Notes: a model not told the origin generated them from the letters alone. 64,000 nucleotides of DNA from Gallionella sp. (GCA_028687575.1 JAQTZW010000006.1:62001-126000), one strand, 5' to 3'; counted from the stretch's first letter, positions 37,401 to 45,624 are shown. Made by a program: numbers and translations.

Positions 37401-37860
37401 CGGAGGATTTTATAGGCTTAAGGCGCAATACATCGAAACCCTGCCCATCCCTGCCGCCAGCGAGGAACAGCGGCAAACCGTCGCCACGCTGGCCGAACAA
37501 TGCCAACGTGCCGCCGAGTCGCGCCGCGCTTGCCAGACGGCGTTCCGGCACCGTATCGCTGCCGATCTGTCGCCCGCCGGGGGCGGCAAGCTCAACACCA
37601 AACTGCAAAACTGGTGGGCGCTGGATTTCCCGGCGTTCCGCGCCGAGGTGAAAAAACTGTTCAAACAGGACATCCCGCTGGCCGAACGCAACGACTGGGA
37701 AGCGTATTTCAACCAGCAGCGCCAACAGGTGCAGGCGCTCAGCGCCAACATCGCCCGCGATGAAGCCGCGCTCAATCGTGCGGTGTACGCGCTGTTCCAA
37801 CTCACGCCCGACGAGATCGCCCTGATCGAAGGCGATGCCAACCCGGCAGCCGCGACATGA
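34462..37860 (+). CDS. Type IIG restriction-modification enzyme (Eco57I-like, fused nuclease and N6-adenine methyltransferase)
   Basis: Protein of 1132 residues. N-terminal nuclease part (about 40-170) has GSGSQQTIKEEH, SADAALGFF and APVELKGAD, a D...E-x-K core. The methyltransferase domain has motif I VVDPACGSGAFL (about 477-488) and motif IV VVLGNPPYVRM (about 605). The C-terminal 400 residues, with TRDRLVAADPRSAELLKPFL and LPIPAASEEQR, form the target recognition part. About 120 bp of the dispersed repeat is inserted in frame near residues 712-751, adding VIPAQAGIQ...NWIPACAGMT between LEKTAS and the conserved VRYLVLKS. Homologues would lack it; the effect on activity is unknown. It is coupled to the antitoxin by ATGA. 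Confidence 0.9.
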   Translation: MSKDMFRQPLFNARLVAKRCPASPTPEAHKRLLHDWAQTIRDGSISKKSNKETAIRSAFIQKFFVEILGYVPFGSGSQQTIKEEHHTGAGSADAALGFFGTEAARIIAPVELKGADTVNLDAIMPGRHKSPVQQAWEYAADISGRKFIVLSNMVEIRLYAYAHTRQVYESFDVLELADSDAEYQRFRYLLGADNLLGGQTERLLAESAAAEKAITNQLYSDYRDWRIQLIIALAQHNAQPLPEIVTLAQTILDRILFIAFAEDRDLLPDRTIEHAYRQSNPYSPQPVWENFKGLFRAVDKGNAALGIPAYNGGLFRADVTLDALTVPDSACELFKKLAEYDFASEVSVTVLGHIFEQSVADLETLREFSDLNAFRLKAEESRSAASGVTGKRKQHGIVYTPDDITAFIVEQTLGGYLNDRREALRAQYLAAAPESGQAFNYRKPTGEEKKLAKIRDASRLTEFLFWHHWREALQTVKVVDPACGSGAFLIAAFDLLDEEYRQVNEQLQAITGSADLFDINREILNGNLYGVDLNPESIEISKLSLWLKTAQHGKPLQTLEANLRVGNSLIAELNGGAEFSTRAFDWRGAFPEVFDAGGFDVVLGNPPYVRMERIKPIKPYLERHYRVASDRADLYCYFFELGINLLKEGGRLGYISSSTFFKTGSGEPLRRFLLEQTRLRAVVDFGDLQVFEGVTTYPAILVLEKTASPAAVIPAQAGIQQDNSPQSGQNQVDPLRGGDPINWIPACAGMTKEVRYLVLKSLPEHGLGLTFDKQSQTLPQSQLGSGSWQLESDARATLRAKLTTGHPTLKQVYGSPLYGIKTGLEEAFVVDRATRDRLVAADPRSAELLKPFLEGKDLKKWRIEPQDLWLIYIPKNRIAIDDYPAIRDHLLPFKTKLEQRATKQEWFELQQAQEAYALKLELNKIVYADISREPKFSLETRKHYLPTTGFSIPTNETYLVGILNSRATWSFVKQICPAISGGFYRLKAQYIETLPIPAASEEQRQTVATLAEQCQRAAESRRACQTAFRHRIAADLSPAGGGKLNTKLQNWWALDFPAFRAEVKKLFKQDIPLAERNDWEAYFNQQRQQVQALSANIARDEAALNRAVYALFQLTPDEIALIEGDANPAAAT
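36594..36714. repeat. Dispersed palindromic repeat, copy C, inside the type IIG gene
   Basis: Starts CGTCATTCCCGCACAAGCGGGAATCCAG and ends CTGGATTCCCGCCTGCGCGGGAATGACG, so the two ends are inverted copies of each other. The middle has GCGGACAAAACC and GACCCGCTACGCGGG. It keeps the coding frame open. Its core closely matches copy D. Confidence 0.9.
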
Positions 37861-38117
37861 TGCCGATTACCACCATGACCCCATCAACCGGACAGATCGC
37901 CCTTTACCATACCGATGACGGCTTGGTGCGGCTTGAGGTCGCGCTGAAGCAGGCGATTGCCCTGTCGGCCCGGCTGATCCACAACAAGAACCTGTCGTCC
38001 GACGAGTCGTGCGGGATTCTGGCTAGAACAACATTTCGCAACACGGACAAAACCCTGAGGTCAACCCGCTACGCGGCGGCTCTTCAAACCACTGGATTCC
38101 CGCCGGCGCGGGAATGA
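37857..38117 (+). pseudogene. Truncated RhuM-like gene start fused to repeat sequence
   Basis: The open frame begins by ATGA overlap with the type IIG stop. Its first 30 or so residues, TGQIALYHTDDGLVRLEVAL, look like the start of RhuM-family proteins (GEI-x-LY-x-TDG-x-LEV). After about residue 45 the frame runs into repeat copy D (ending TTGFPPARE), so most of the gene is missing. I take it as a remnant. RhuM-family genes often accompany restriction systems. Confidence 0.55.
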
Positions 38118-38119
38118 CG
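38010..38119. repeat. Dispersed palindromic repeat, copy D (left end degraded)
   Basis: The right end is complete: CTGGATTCCCGCCGGCGCGGGAATGACG. The core ACGGACAAAACCCTGAGGTCAACCCGCTACGCGGCGGC is close to copy C. The left arm is hardly recognisable. It ends seven bases before the start codon of permease 2 and so replaces its native leader. Confidence 0.75.
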
Positions 38120-38125
38120 ATTTAA

Positions 38126-39325
38126 ATGCTAATCCGCGACCTCATTGCATTGACCTCATCGAGCTTTCTGTCGGGCAGGCTGCGCAGTTTTCTGACTGGC
38201 CTTGGCATCGCCATCGGCATCATGGCGGTGATTCTGCTGACTTCCATCGGCGAAGGTTTGCACCAGTTCGTGTTGACCGAGTTTTCGCAATTCGGCACCA
38301 ACATCACCACGGTGCAGCCGGGCAAAACGCAGATGCAGGGCGGCAACGTCGGCATCTTCGGATCGAGCAGGCCGCTGTCGCTGGACGATGCCGAGGCGCT
38401 GCGCCACCTGCCGTATGTGGAGAGCGTCAACCCCGGCCTGATGGGCAATTCGGACATGCGCGCCAACGGCAAAACGCGCCGCGCCACGGTGTTCGGCGAG
38501 GGGCGCGATTTCGCCAGGACGTTCAGCATGAAGGTGCAAAGCGGCGGCTTCTGGACGGACGAGGACAACGAGCAAGCACGCGCGCAGGTGGTGCTGGGCG
38601 CGAAGATTCGTCAGGAACTGTTCGCAGGCGTGAATCCGCTGGGCAACTATCTGCGCATCGCCGGCCAGCGTTACCGGGTGATCGGCGTGATGGAACCCAA
38701 GGGGCAGATACTGGGCATGGACATGGACGACGCGGTGTTCATTCCGGCGGCGCGTGCGATGGAGCTGTTCAACCGCCCCGGCCTGATGGAGATCAATGTC
38801 AGCTACCGCGCCAGCAGCGACCTCGAAGCGGTCACCAAGGTCATCACCGAACGCATGACGGAACGGCACGGGCGCGAGGATTTCACGCTGATTTCGCAGC
38901 AACAGGCGCTGGAGGTGCTGGGTTCGGTGCTGGACGTGATCACCTTCGCGGTCGGTGCGCTGGGCGGCATCTCGCTGCTGGTGGGCGGGGTCGGCATCCT
39001 CACCATCATGACCATGGCGGTGACCGAGCGCACCGCCGAGATCGGCCTGCTGCGGGCGCTGGGCGCGCGTGAAGGTCAGGTGCTGACGCTGTTTCTGGGC
39101 GAGGCGATGCTGCTGTCCGCGCTGGGCGGACTGGCCGGGCTGGTGCTGGGCGCAGGGCTGGCGCAGGGATTGCACTGGCTGTTCCCGGCGCTGCCGGTGC
39201 ATACGCCGTGGCTGTTCGCGGTATTGGCGGAAGTCTCCGCTGTCAGCATCGGCATGATTGCCGGCGTCGCGCCCGCCCGTCGTGCGGCAAGGCTGGACCC
39301 GGTAGAGGCACTGCGCAGCGAGTAG
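38126..39325 (+). CDS. ABC transporter permease 2 (MacB-type, FtsX domain)
   Basis: Protein of 399 residues with the same layout as permease 1: N-terminal helix (about 18-40, FLTGLGIAIGIMAVILLTS), periplasmic domain, three C-terminal helices and the closing ARRAARLDPVEALRSE. The likely partner of permease 1, from which it is now separated by the 4.3-kb toxin/restriction cassette. Its ribosome site is poor: the ATG follows the end of repeat copy D. Expression may have been affected. Confidence 0.9.
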   Translation: MLIRDLIALTSSSFLSGRLRSFLTGLGIAIGIMAVILLTSIGEGLHQFVLTEFSQFGTNITTVQPGKTQMQGGNVGIFGSSRPLSLDDAEALRHLPYVESVNPGLMGNSDMRANGKTRRATVFGEGRDFARTFSMKVQSGGFWTDEDNEQARAQVVLGAKIRQELFAGVNPLGNYLRIAGQRYRVIGVMEPKGQILGMDMDDAVFIPAARAMELFNRPGLMEINVSYRASSDLEAVTKVITERMTERHGREDFTLISQQQALEVLGSVLDVITFAVGALGGISLLVGGVGILTIMTMAVTERTAEIGLLRALGAREGQVLTLFLGEAMLLSALGGLAGLVLGAGLAQGLHWLFPALPVHTPWLFAVLAEVSAVSIGMIAGVAPARRAARLDPVEALRSE

Positions 39326-39441
39326 ATCCCCTATCCACTTCCGGGTTATCGCGCTGCCCCGCTTGAACTTATTGGCGGCCTGCCACACCAAGCACTCCGA
39401 AACGGCGGACATACCGCCTCCCCCATCACCCGGACGAAACC

Positions 39442-40038
39442 ATGAAACTCCTGACCTCCCTGCTGGCGCTCGCCGCACTCGCCCTGACCGGCTGCTCAAG
39501 CTACGTTGCCCCGGACTACCAGCCGACGGCACAATCCGACGAGGGCGTGGTGGTATTCACCGTGACGCAGGAACACAGCCGGGCCGAAAATCGCCGCGAA
39601 AAAATAGACTTTCTCTTCAGCGGCGGCGCACTGGGCTACCGCAAGATCGTCGCCAGCGCCCGCAGCGGATGGGATTTCAGCGTGGAACCGGCGTTCGGCA
39701 AGGCCTACGGGCGGGTCTATGTGCTGCGCTTCCCGGTCGGCATGAACCAATTGACCCACTGGTCCATGAACGACGGCTTCAATAATTTCTATCCGCCAGC
39801 GCCCTTGCCGCCGCTGACCTTCGAGGTCAAACCCGGCAGCGTGACCTATCTGGGCAACCTGCATGGCAAGTTGCTGTGGGGCAAAAACCTGTTCGGCGGC
39901 AACGTAGTGACCGGTGTCAACACCGAGGTCAGCGACCAGTCGGAGCGTGACTTGAAGCTGGTGCTGCAACGCTATCCGCAGTTCGCGGGCAGGATAACCG
40001 TCGCCCCGCTGCGTCCCGGCCCCTGGCTGCCGGAATGA
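39442..40038 (+). CDS. Lipoprotein of unknown function
   Basis: Protein of 198 residues. The signal peptide has lipobox ALTGC (Cys18). The mature part is beta-rich with FLFSGGALGYRKIVASAR, VLRFPVGMNQLTHW and VKPGSVTYLGNLHGKLLWG. The stretch YLGNLHG recalls the exposure-type domain of other small lipoproteins with DUF2846-like folds, but I cannot assign it. It lies about 115 bp after permease 2 and could belong to the export system or be separate. Confidence 0.7.
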   Translation: MKLLTSLLALAALALTGCSSYVAPDYQPTAQSDEGVVVFTVTQEHSRAENRREKIDFLFSGGALGYRKIVASARSGWDFSVEPAFGKAYGRVYVLRFPVGMNQLTHWSMNDGFNNFYPPAPLPPLTFEVKPGSVTYLGNLHGKLLWGKNLFGGNVVTGVNTEVSDQSERDLKLVLQRYPQFAGRITVAPLRPGPWLPE

Positions 40039-40125
40039 GCGTCCGACATGGTCGGCCGGCTGCCTGATTTTTCCCTGCTGAGTGTATAATTCGCGGCACT
40101 GTCCAACTCCCAACAAGGAAAAATC

Positions 40126-41316
40126 GTGTCCCTGTCCAAACGCGTCGAAGCCATCAAACCGTCCCCTACTCTTGCCGTCTCTGCGCGCGCTGCGAAGCTG
40201 AAGGCGGAAGGTCACGACATCATCGCACTGGGCACCGGCGAGCCGGACTTCGACACGCCGCAACACATCAAGGATGCCGCAATCGCGGCCATCAACAAGG
40301 GCTTCACCAAGTACACCGCCGTAGGCGGCACACCGTCCCTGAAAGCCGCAGTGATCGCCAAGTTCAAGCGCGACAACAATCTCAGTTACACCGCCAAACA
40401 GATTCTGGTGTCCTGCGGCGGCAAGCAAAGCTTCTTCAACCTGGCGCTGGCGGTGATAGACCCGGGCGACGAAGTCATCATTCCCGCACCGTACTGGGTG
40501 TCGTATCCCGACATCGTCATCATCGCCGATGGCCGCCCGGTGGTGGTCGAGACGGACATTTCGCAGGGCTTCAAGCTGACGCCGGCACAACTGGAAGCGG
40601 CGATCACGCCGCAGACCAAGATGTTGGTCATCAACAGCCCGAGCAACCCTTCCGGCGCAATCTACACGCTGGCAGACCTTAAGGCGCTGGGCGAGGTGTT
40701 GCGCAAACATCCGCGCATCCTGATCGCCACCGACGATATGTACGAACACATCGCGCTGACCGACGAAAAATTCGTCAACATTTTGGACGCCTGCCCCGAC
40801 CTGTATGACCGCACGCTGGTATTGAACGGCGTGTCCAAGGCCTACGCGATGACCGGCTGGCGCATCGGCTACGCGGCCGGCCCCGAAACCATCATCGAGG
40901 CGATGGAAAAAGTGCAGTCGCAGAGCACCTCCAACCCGACCTCAATCTCGCAAGTGGCAGCCGAAGCCGCGCTGAATGGCGACCAGAATTGTCTGGCACC
41001 GATGATCGCAGCGTTCCGCGAGCGTCACGTGTACGTGGTGAATGCGCTCAACGCCATCCCCGGCCTGAAGTGCCTGATGGCGGGCGGCGCGTTCTATGCC
41101 TTCCCCGATGCGCGCCAAGCCATCGCCACGCTGCACCAGAAAGGCCTGATCAAGGAAGCCAACGATCTGGCACTGTCCGAATACCTGCTGCAGGCCGGCG
41201 TGGCGGTGGTTCCCGGCTCCGCCTTCGGCAGCGAAGGTTACATCCGCCTGTCGTTCGCCACCTCGATGGAAAACCTGCAAAAGGCGATGGAGCGCATCGC
41301 CCGCGCGCTGTCCTGA
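40126..41316 (+). CDS. aatA: Aspartate aminotransferase, class I, PLP-dependent
   Basis: Protein of 396 residues starting with GTG, preceded by AAGGAAA. Conserved features: GTGEPDFDTPQHI near the N terminus, YTAVGGTPSLK, INSPSNPSGAIY, and the PLP lysine in NGVSKAYAMTGWRIGY (about K238), then the C-terminal arginine region YIRLSFATS. This is the 1-gamma type aspartate/prephenate aminotransferase common in bacteria. It is followed by a strong terminator. Confidence 0.92.
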   Translation: MSLSKRVEAIKPSPTLAVSARAAKLKAEGHDIIALGTGEPDFDTPQHIKDAAIAAINKGFTKYTAVGGTPSLKAAVIAKFKRDNNLSYTAKQILVSCGGKQSFFNLALAVIDPGDEVIIPAPYWVSYPDIVIIADGRPVVVETDISQGFKLTPAQLEAAITPQTKMLVINSPSNPSGAIYTLADLKALGEVLRKHPRILIATDDMYEHIALTDEKFVNILDACPDLYDRTLVLNGVSKAYAMTGWRIGYAAGPETIIEAMEKVQSQSTSNPTSISQVAAEAALNGDQNCLAPMIAAFRERHVYVVNALNAIPGLKCLMAGGAFYAFPDARQAIATLHQKGLIKEANDLALSEYLLQAGVAVVPGSAFGSEGYIRLSFATSMENLQKAMERIARALS

Positions 41317-41377
41317 GCCGGGGCGGCTTCATTCCGCCCAATCATTCTGTCGAATCATTCAGTCCGGCAACAAAAAA

Positions 41378-41401
41378 GCCACCGTTAACGGTGGCTTTTT
41401 T
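41378..41401. terminator. Bidirectional intrinsic terminator between aatA and the coiled-coil gene
   Basis: Perfect stem GCCACCGTT/AACGGTGGC followed by a run of T and preceded by a run of A. It serves aatA on the + strand and the large coiled-coil/AsmA gene on the minus strand. Confidence 0.92.
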
Positions 41402-41425
41402 AATACGACATGAAACTGTTGCCGC

Positions 41426-44400
41426 TTAGTGCGCTACTTGCAGGATAGGCGTATCCGTCGTCCCGCTGATTTGCAGAGCAACCGTGCCGCTGCTGCGCAT
41501 CGCCAGATCAGCCGATAGATTGCCTGACAGCTTTTGCTGGGAAACGGTTAACGCACCATTCGCCTTCAGCACGCTGTCTTTCAGGCTTACATGACTAAAA
41601 CGATAGATACCGTTGGCGTAATTCAACTCGCCTGCCATCTCGTCAAAATGCGTCCTGCCGCCGGGAATACTCTCCTGACTGCGCAAACGCACCGTCTCGA
41701 CCACATCCATGCCGGTGAGCAGCCCTTTACTTACCGTGAATACGCCATCCAGCACCGCCGAATCAGCCAGTTCAGACAGTTTGAAAGCATGCATCTGAAA
41801 ATGCGCCGAGCCGTCCAGATCGCCGCTCAGCGACGGACTGATGTTTTGCGCCGGGATAACCTTGGCAACCAGTGCACCCTGTGCATGCCAGCCGGAATGC
41901 CAGCCCAGACGAGCCTCACCGGTCAATACACCGCCCATGATGCGACCGTCCAGATTGGTAAACCGCACTTCTTCGCCAGCCAGCACACCGGTCGCCTTCA
42001 GGTCGCTAAACATCCAGTTCGGTAATAGTGGCAAAGCCGCATCCCGCAACTCCAGCGCAAGCTGGTACTTATTACCGACATCCGTCTGAATACCCAGAGC
42101 AATCTTATTCCCTTGGCTATGCAGATTGGCCGAGACGAACTTTCCCGACGCATCGAACAGCATGTCGCCTGACACCTCGGAGAACGCCACCCCCTCGGCT
42201 TCGAGCTTGCCATTGCTCAACACAATATGCGCGACCGGATGCTCGGCATCCGCCGCCACTTGTTGCAACCACCCCGCCACGTCGGACAGCGCTTGACCAT
42301 TGACACTCACACCATCAATCGTCAAGCGCTTGACTGAGCGCTGCCCGCCGAACAACGCCTGGAAGGGGAAGTCCACCTGGGCTTGCGTCACCTGGAGCTG
42401 TTTGCCCTCGCCCACCGAGACTTCTCCCAAGGTCAGCCTCGGTGTGGGTAATATACGCGCGCCAAACTTGCCTATTTGCACCGGTTGCTGCAATTTCTTG
42501 CCCAGCCACTGCTCGGCAGTCTCACGATAACTCTCAGTCGGCAAGACATAAGGCAGCAAGAATAAGACTGCAATCAGCAACACGAATAGCCCGCCGCCAA
42601 CAGCCGCCCAGGGAATGCGTTTGAAGCGCGCCATCTTGTTTGCCGCCACCACGGGCTGCACTTCTGCGACCGGAGCTTGAGCCGCCTTGGCGGCCGCAAG
42701 TTCCGCGACTTTTTTGGCTTTATCCAACGCGCGCTGTTCGGCCTCGGCCCACGCTTTCGCCTGCGCATCGGCCAATTCCCTGGCTTCCCGTTCGGAAAAC
42801 TGTTGCAACGGCGTAGGAGTAGCAGTCTGTTCGACAGGCTGCTCAATTTCCACTGGACTAACGACCGCTTGGCGCTCCGGCTGCTCGGCAAGTTTCTGCA
42901 CAACCACCTCGGGAGTTTCCATCCTGCCGAGCATGGCGACATCCTTGAGCAACTGGTCAGCAATATTGGATTGCAGTTGCTCCTCGTTCTCCAACTCCGA
43001 ATCGGTATAGGAGAGGCTGACACTTACCGGTTGTTCCAGGGCGGCTTCCACCGCCTTCAAATCGAAGGGCACCAGTTCAATGGATTGCTCATTATGCTGC
43101 GGCTTGGAATCCGCGCTCACCAGCGCAATCGTTTCCGGAGCCTTGGCTTCAAGGACAGCCTTCTCTGCAGCGCGCTTCTGCTCAAACCGCTTGGCAGCTT
43201 TTTTGCCTCGCCGACCAGAATTTTCCTGCCCTCTAGCTGCCACCTCCTGCCTGGCAGACTCCGCCGCTTCACGGTCTTTGGCAGACATTTCCTCCGCCCT
43301 GCGGCGCGCCGCCTCGACCTCCTGTTCGGCCTTGATGCGGGCTTCCTCAGCTTCCTGCCTTAACCTTGCAGCCTCCTGCTCCGCCCTATTCCGCACTTCC
43401 TCGGCGGCCTTGCTTTCTTCGGCCAAATGCTGCCTGGTGCGCTCAGCCTCTTCACGCAGCTGACTCGCTTCCTGCTCAATCAGCAGACGAGCCTCTTCAG
43501 CCTCACGTCTGGCCTGCTCCACGGCCTCTAGCTTGGCTGCTACCGCCTCCTGATCGGCCTTGATACGCGCCGCCTCGGCCTCTTTTTTCTCACGCTCTGC
43601 CTTCTCGGCCTGCGCCTTCAATTCGACCACGACAGCTTCCAACCTGGCCTTCTCTTCAGCTGCAGCACGCGACTCGGCTATTGCAAGTTCTTGAGCTGCC
43701 TGACGTTCCTCCCGCAAGCGCGCAGCCTCTTCTTCTTCACGGGCACGACGTTCAGCGGCCTCACGCACGCCATCCTCGGCTTGCTGCCTTAACCTGGCAG
43801 CTTCCTGCTCAGCCTTGAGGCGAGCCTCCTCGGCATCACGCTTCGCCTGCTCTGCCGCAACAGCTATGGCTTCAGCTTCTGCTCTAGCCTGCGCAGCAAG
43901 TTGCTCTGCCTGAACACGTGCAGCATCGGCCTCTTCAAGAGCACGACGCTCTCTGTCCTTGCGCGCCAGTTCTTCTGCTTCCTGCTTGGCTCTGGCAGCC
44001 TCCTGCTCAGCCTTGAGGCGCGCTTCTTCGGCTTCCTCTTTTAACCTGGCTGCTTCCTGTTCGACCTTGAGGCGCGCTTCTTCCGCTTCCTGCCTTAGTC
44101 TTGCAGCTTCCTGCTCGGCCTTGAGGCGCGCTTCTTCTGCCTCTTGCCTTAATCTGGCCGCTTCCTGTTCGGCCTTAATACGCGCTTCCTCGGCCTCTTG
44201 TCTTATCCGGGCGGCTTCCTCCTCGGCTGCCTGCTTCGCCCTGGCCACCTCCTGCTCGGCCTTGAGGCGCGCCTCTTCAGCCTCCTGCCTTAATCTGGCC
44301 GCCTCTTCTTCGGCTGCCTGTTTTGCCTTGGCCGCTTCCTGTTCGGCCTTGAGGCGCGCCTCTTCAGCCTCCTGCCTTAACCTGGCCGCCTCTTCTTCGG

Positions 44401-45466
44401 CGGCCTGTTTTGCCCTGACCGCTTCCTGCTCGGCCTTGAGGCGCGCCTCTTCAGCCTCCTGCCTTAATCTGGCCGCCTCTTCTTCGGCTGCCTGTTTTGC
44501 CCTGGCCGCTTCCTGTTCGGCCTTGAGGCGCGCCTCTTCAGCCTCCTGCCTTAATCTGGCCGCCTCCTCTTCAGCTGCCTGTTTTGCCCTGGCCGCTTCC
44601 TGCTCGGCCTGAAGACGCGCAGCTTCGGCATCACGCCGCGCCTGCTCCATCGCTGCCGCACGTTCTCTCGCCTCAGCTTCGGCTTGCGCTTTAAGTCTGG
44701 TCAGTTCTGCTTGCAGTTTGGCTTTTTCTTCGGCTGCCGCCTTGGCTTTGGCTTCAGCTTCCGCCTTAACCTCAGCCGCATGCGCTTCCGCCTTGAGTCG
44801 CGCAGCTTCCACCGATTCCCTCGCGCGACGTTCGGCTTCCTGGCGCGCACGAGTTTCCGCCTCGGCACGCGCTTTATTAGCCTCCTGCTCGGCCTTGAGG
44901 CGCACCGCCTCAGCTTGCAACCTGATCTTCTCGACTTGCGTAGCCTCTGCCTGCGCATTAGCCCGAGCTTCGGCCTCAGCCTCGGCCTTGCGCCGCGCAA
45001 CCTCTGCCATTTGCTCCGCCTTCAGCTTGGCGAAATCGGCCTCCAGCTTGGAGCGTTCCTTCGCGATGATACGTTCCCTTTCCTCCTCTTCTTTACTGGC
45101 AGCGGCGCTTTTGATCTTCTCAGCTTCCGCAGCCAGCATTTCAGGGGTAGGCGCGCGATACGCGGCGGTGAAATCCAATTCTTCTTCGGCATCAGATTTT
45201 TTGGATACAGGCGGAATCACAACCCGCTTAATTACTGGAACAGGCTTCGCTTTGTCACGAATGAACTCGTTCTTCTCCAGCTCTATGAACATATCCCCCA
45301 ACACCATGCGCAAACTGGGGGAAGAACGTTTGGTAAGCTCGGCGACCGTGGCCGTACCGTCAACCATCAACAGGGCGCGCTTGATGTCTTTTGACAGGTG
45401 CGCCGTCCGGTTGCGCACCTCATCCTCGCCGCTGTCTGTTCGGATAAAAATAGTTTTTTCGTTCAT
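41426..45466 (-). CDS. Giant coiled-coil protein with membrane anchor and periplasmic AsmA-like domain
   Basis: Protein of 1346 residues. Parts in order: an N-terminal globular domain (1-75, with LSKDIKRALLMVDGTATVAEL, winged-helix-like); a long helix rich in Ala, Glu, Lys and Arg (about 100-770); a linker with Pro/Thr; a membrane helix (about 951-975, IPWAAVGGGLFVLLIAVLFL) preceded by KMARFKR, so the N terminus is inside; and an AsmA-like periplasmic domain (976-1346, PVQIGKFGARILPTPRLTLG, VGEGKQLQVTQAQVDFPFQA). Inside the helix five copies of a 29-residue unit are followed by 18-residue units. AsmA-like proteins work in envelope lipid transport or assembly. The fused cytoplasmic helix could reach 100 nm if straight. 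I know no named family of this architecture. Confidence 0.85.
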   Translation of the reverse strand: MNEKTIFIRTDSGEDEVRNRTAHLSKDIKRALLMVDGTATVAELTKRSSPSLRMVLGDMFIELEKNEFIRDKAKPVPVIKRVVIPPVSKKSDAEEELDFTAAYRAPTPEMLAAEAEKIKSAAASKEEEERERIIAKERSKLEADFAKLKAEQMAEVARRKAEAEAEARANAQAEATQVEKIRLQAEAVRLKAEQEANKARAEAETRARQEAERRARESVEAARLKAEAHAAEVKAEAEAKAKAAAEEKAKLQAELTRLKAQAEAEARERAAAMEQARRDAEAARLQAEQEAARAKQAAEEEAARLRQEAEEARLKAEQEAARAKQAAEEEAARLRQEAEEARLKAEQEAVRAKQAAEEEAARLRQEAEEARLKAEQEAAKAKQAAEEEAARLRQEAEEARLKAEQEVARAKQAAEEEAARIRQEAEEARIKAEQEAARLRQEAEEARLKAEQEAARLRQEAEEARLKVEQEAARLKEEAEEARLKAEQEAARAKQEAEELARKDRERRALEEADAARVQAEQLAAQARAEAEAIAVAAEQAKRDAEEARLKAEQEAARLRQQAEDGVREAAERRAREEEEAARLREERQAAQELAIAESRAAAEEKARLEAVVVELKAQAEKAEREKKEAEAARIKADQEAVAAKLEAVEQARREAEEARLLIEQEASQLREEAERTRQHLAEESKAAEEVRNRAEQEAARLRQEAEEARIKAEQEVEAARRRAEEMSAKDREAAESARQEVAARGQENSGRRGKKAAKRFEQKRAAEKAVLEAKAPETIALVSADSKPQHNEQSIELVPFDLKAVEAALEQPVSVSLSYTDSELENEEQLQSNIADQLLKDVAMLGRMETPEVVVQKLAEQPERQAVVSPVEIEQPVEQTATPTPLQQFSEREARELADAQAKAWAEAEQRALDKAKKVAELAAAKAAQAPVAEVQPVVAANKMARFKRIPWAAVGGGLFVLLIAVLFLLPYVLPTESYRETAEQWLGKKLQQPVQIGKFGARILPTPRLTLGEVSVGEGKQLQVTQAQVDFPFQALFGGQRSVKRLTIDGVSVNGQALSDVAGWLQQVAADAEHPVAHIVLSNGKLEAEGVAFSEVSGDMLFDASGKFVSANLHSQGNKIALGIQTDVGNKYQLALELRDAALPLLPNWMFSDLKATGVLAGEEVRFTNLDGRIMGGVLTGEARLGWHSGWHAQGALVAKVIPAQNISPSLSGDLDGSAHFQMHAFKLSELADSAVLDGVFTVSKGLLTGMDVVETVRLRSQESIPGGRTHFDEMAGELNYANGIYRFSHVSLKDSVLKANGALTVSQQKLSGNLSADLAMRSSGTVALQISGTTDTPILQVAH
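44015..44615 (-). repeat. In-gene tandem repeats: five 87-bp units then three 54-bp units
   Basis: Within the coiled-coil gene the block CTTGAGGCGCGCCTCTTCAG recurs at 44261+87n (44261, 44348, 44435, 44522 by the CTTGAGGCGC anchor). The encoded unit is RLKAEQEAARAKQAAEEEA plus ARLRQEAEEA (29 residues). To the left of it shorter units RLKAEQEAARLRQEAEEA (18 residues) continue. Confidence 0.9.
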
Positions 45467-45624
45467 ACTTTAATTCTAACTGATAGCAATCCAAATTTAG
45501 TATTGAAATACATACCCACGCCCCGGTCGGGGCTGCATCATACCTTGCCCTCCCCACCATATTACAAATGTTACCGTGCCAAAGATAAAAATTTCACCGC
45601 GCTAGCTCCCACGACCGAATCCTG

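Noticed and set aside
38156-39532. 458-residue minus-strand open frame opposite permease 2
   Set aside because: Antisense shadow; composition dominated by His, Arg and Gln.
39363-39785. 140-residue + strand open frame over the lipoprotein gene
   Set aside because: Overlaps the lipoprotein with a clear lipobox in another frame, and has no domain features.
44015-44615. Regular direct repeats resembling a CRISPR array
   Set aside because: Units are contiguous, 87 and 54 bp, in frame with a single coding sequence and encode helical repeats; there are no unique spacers and no cas genes.
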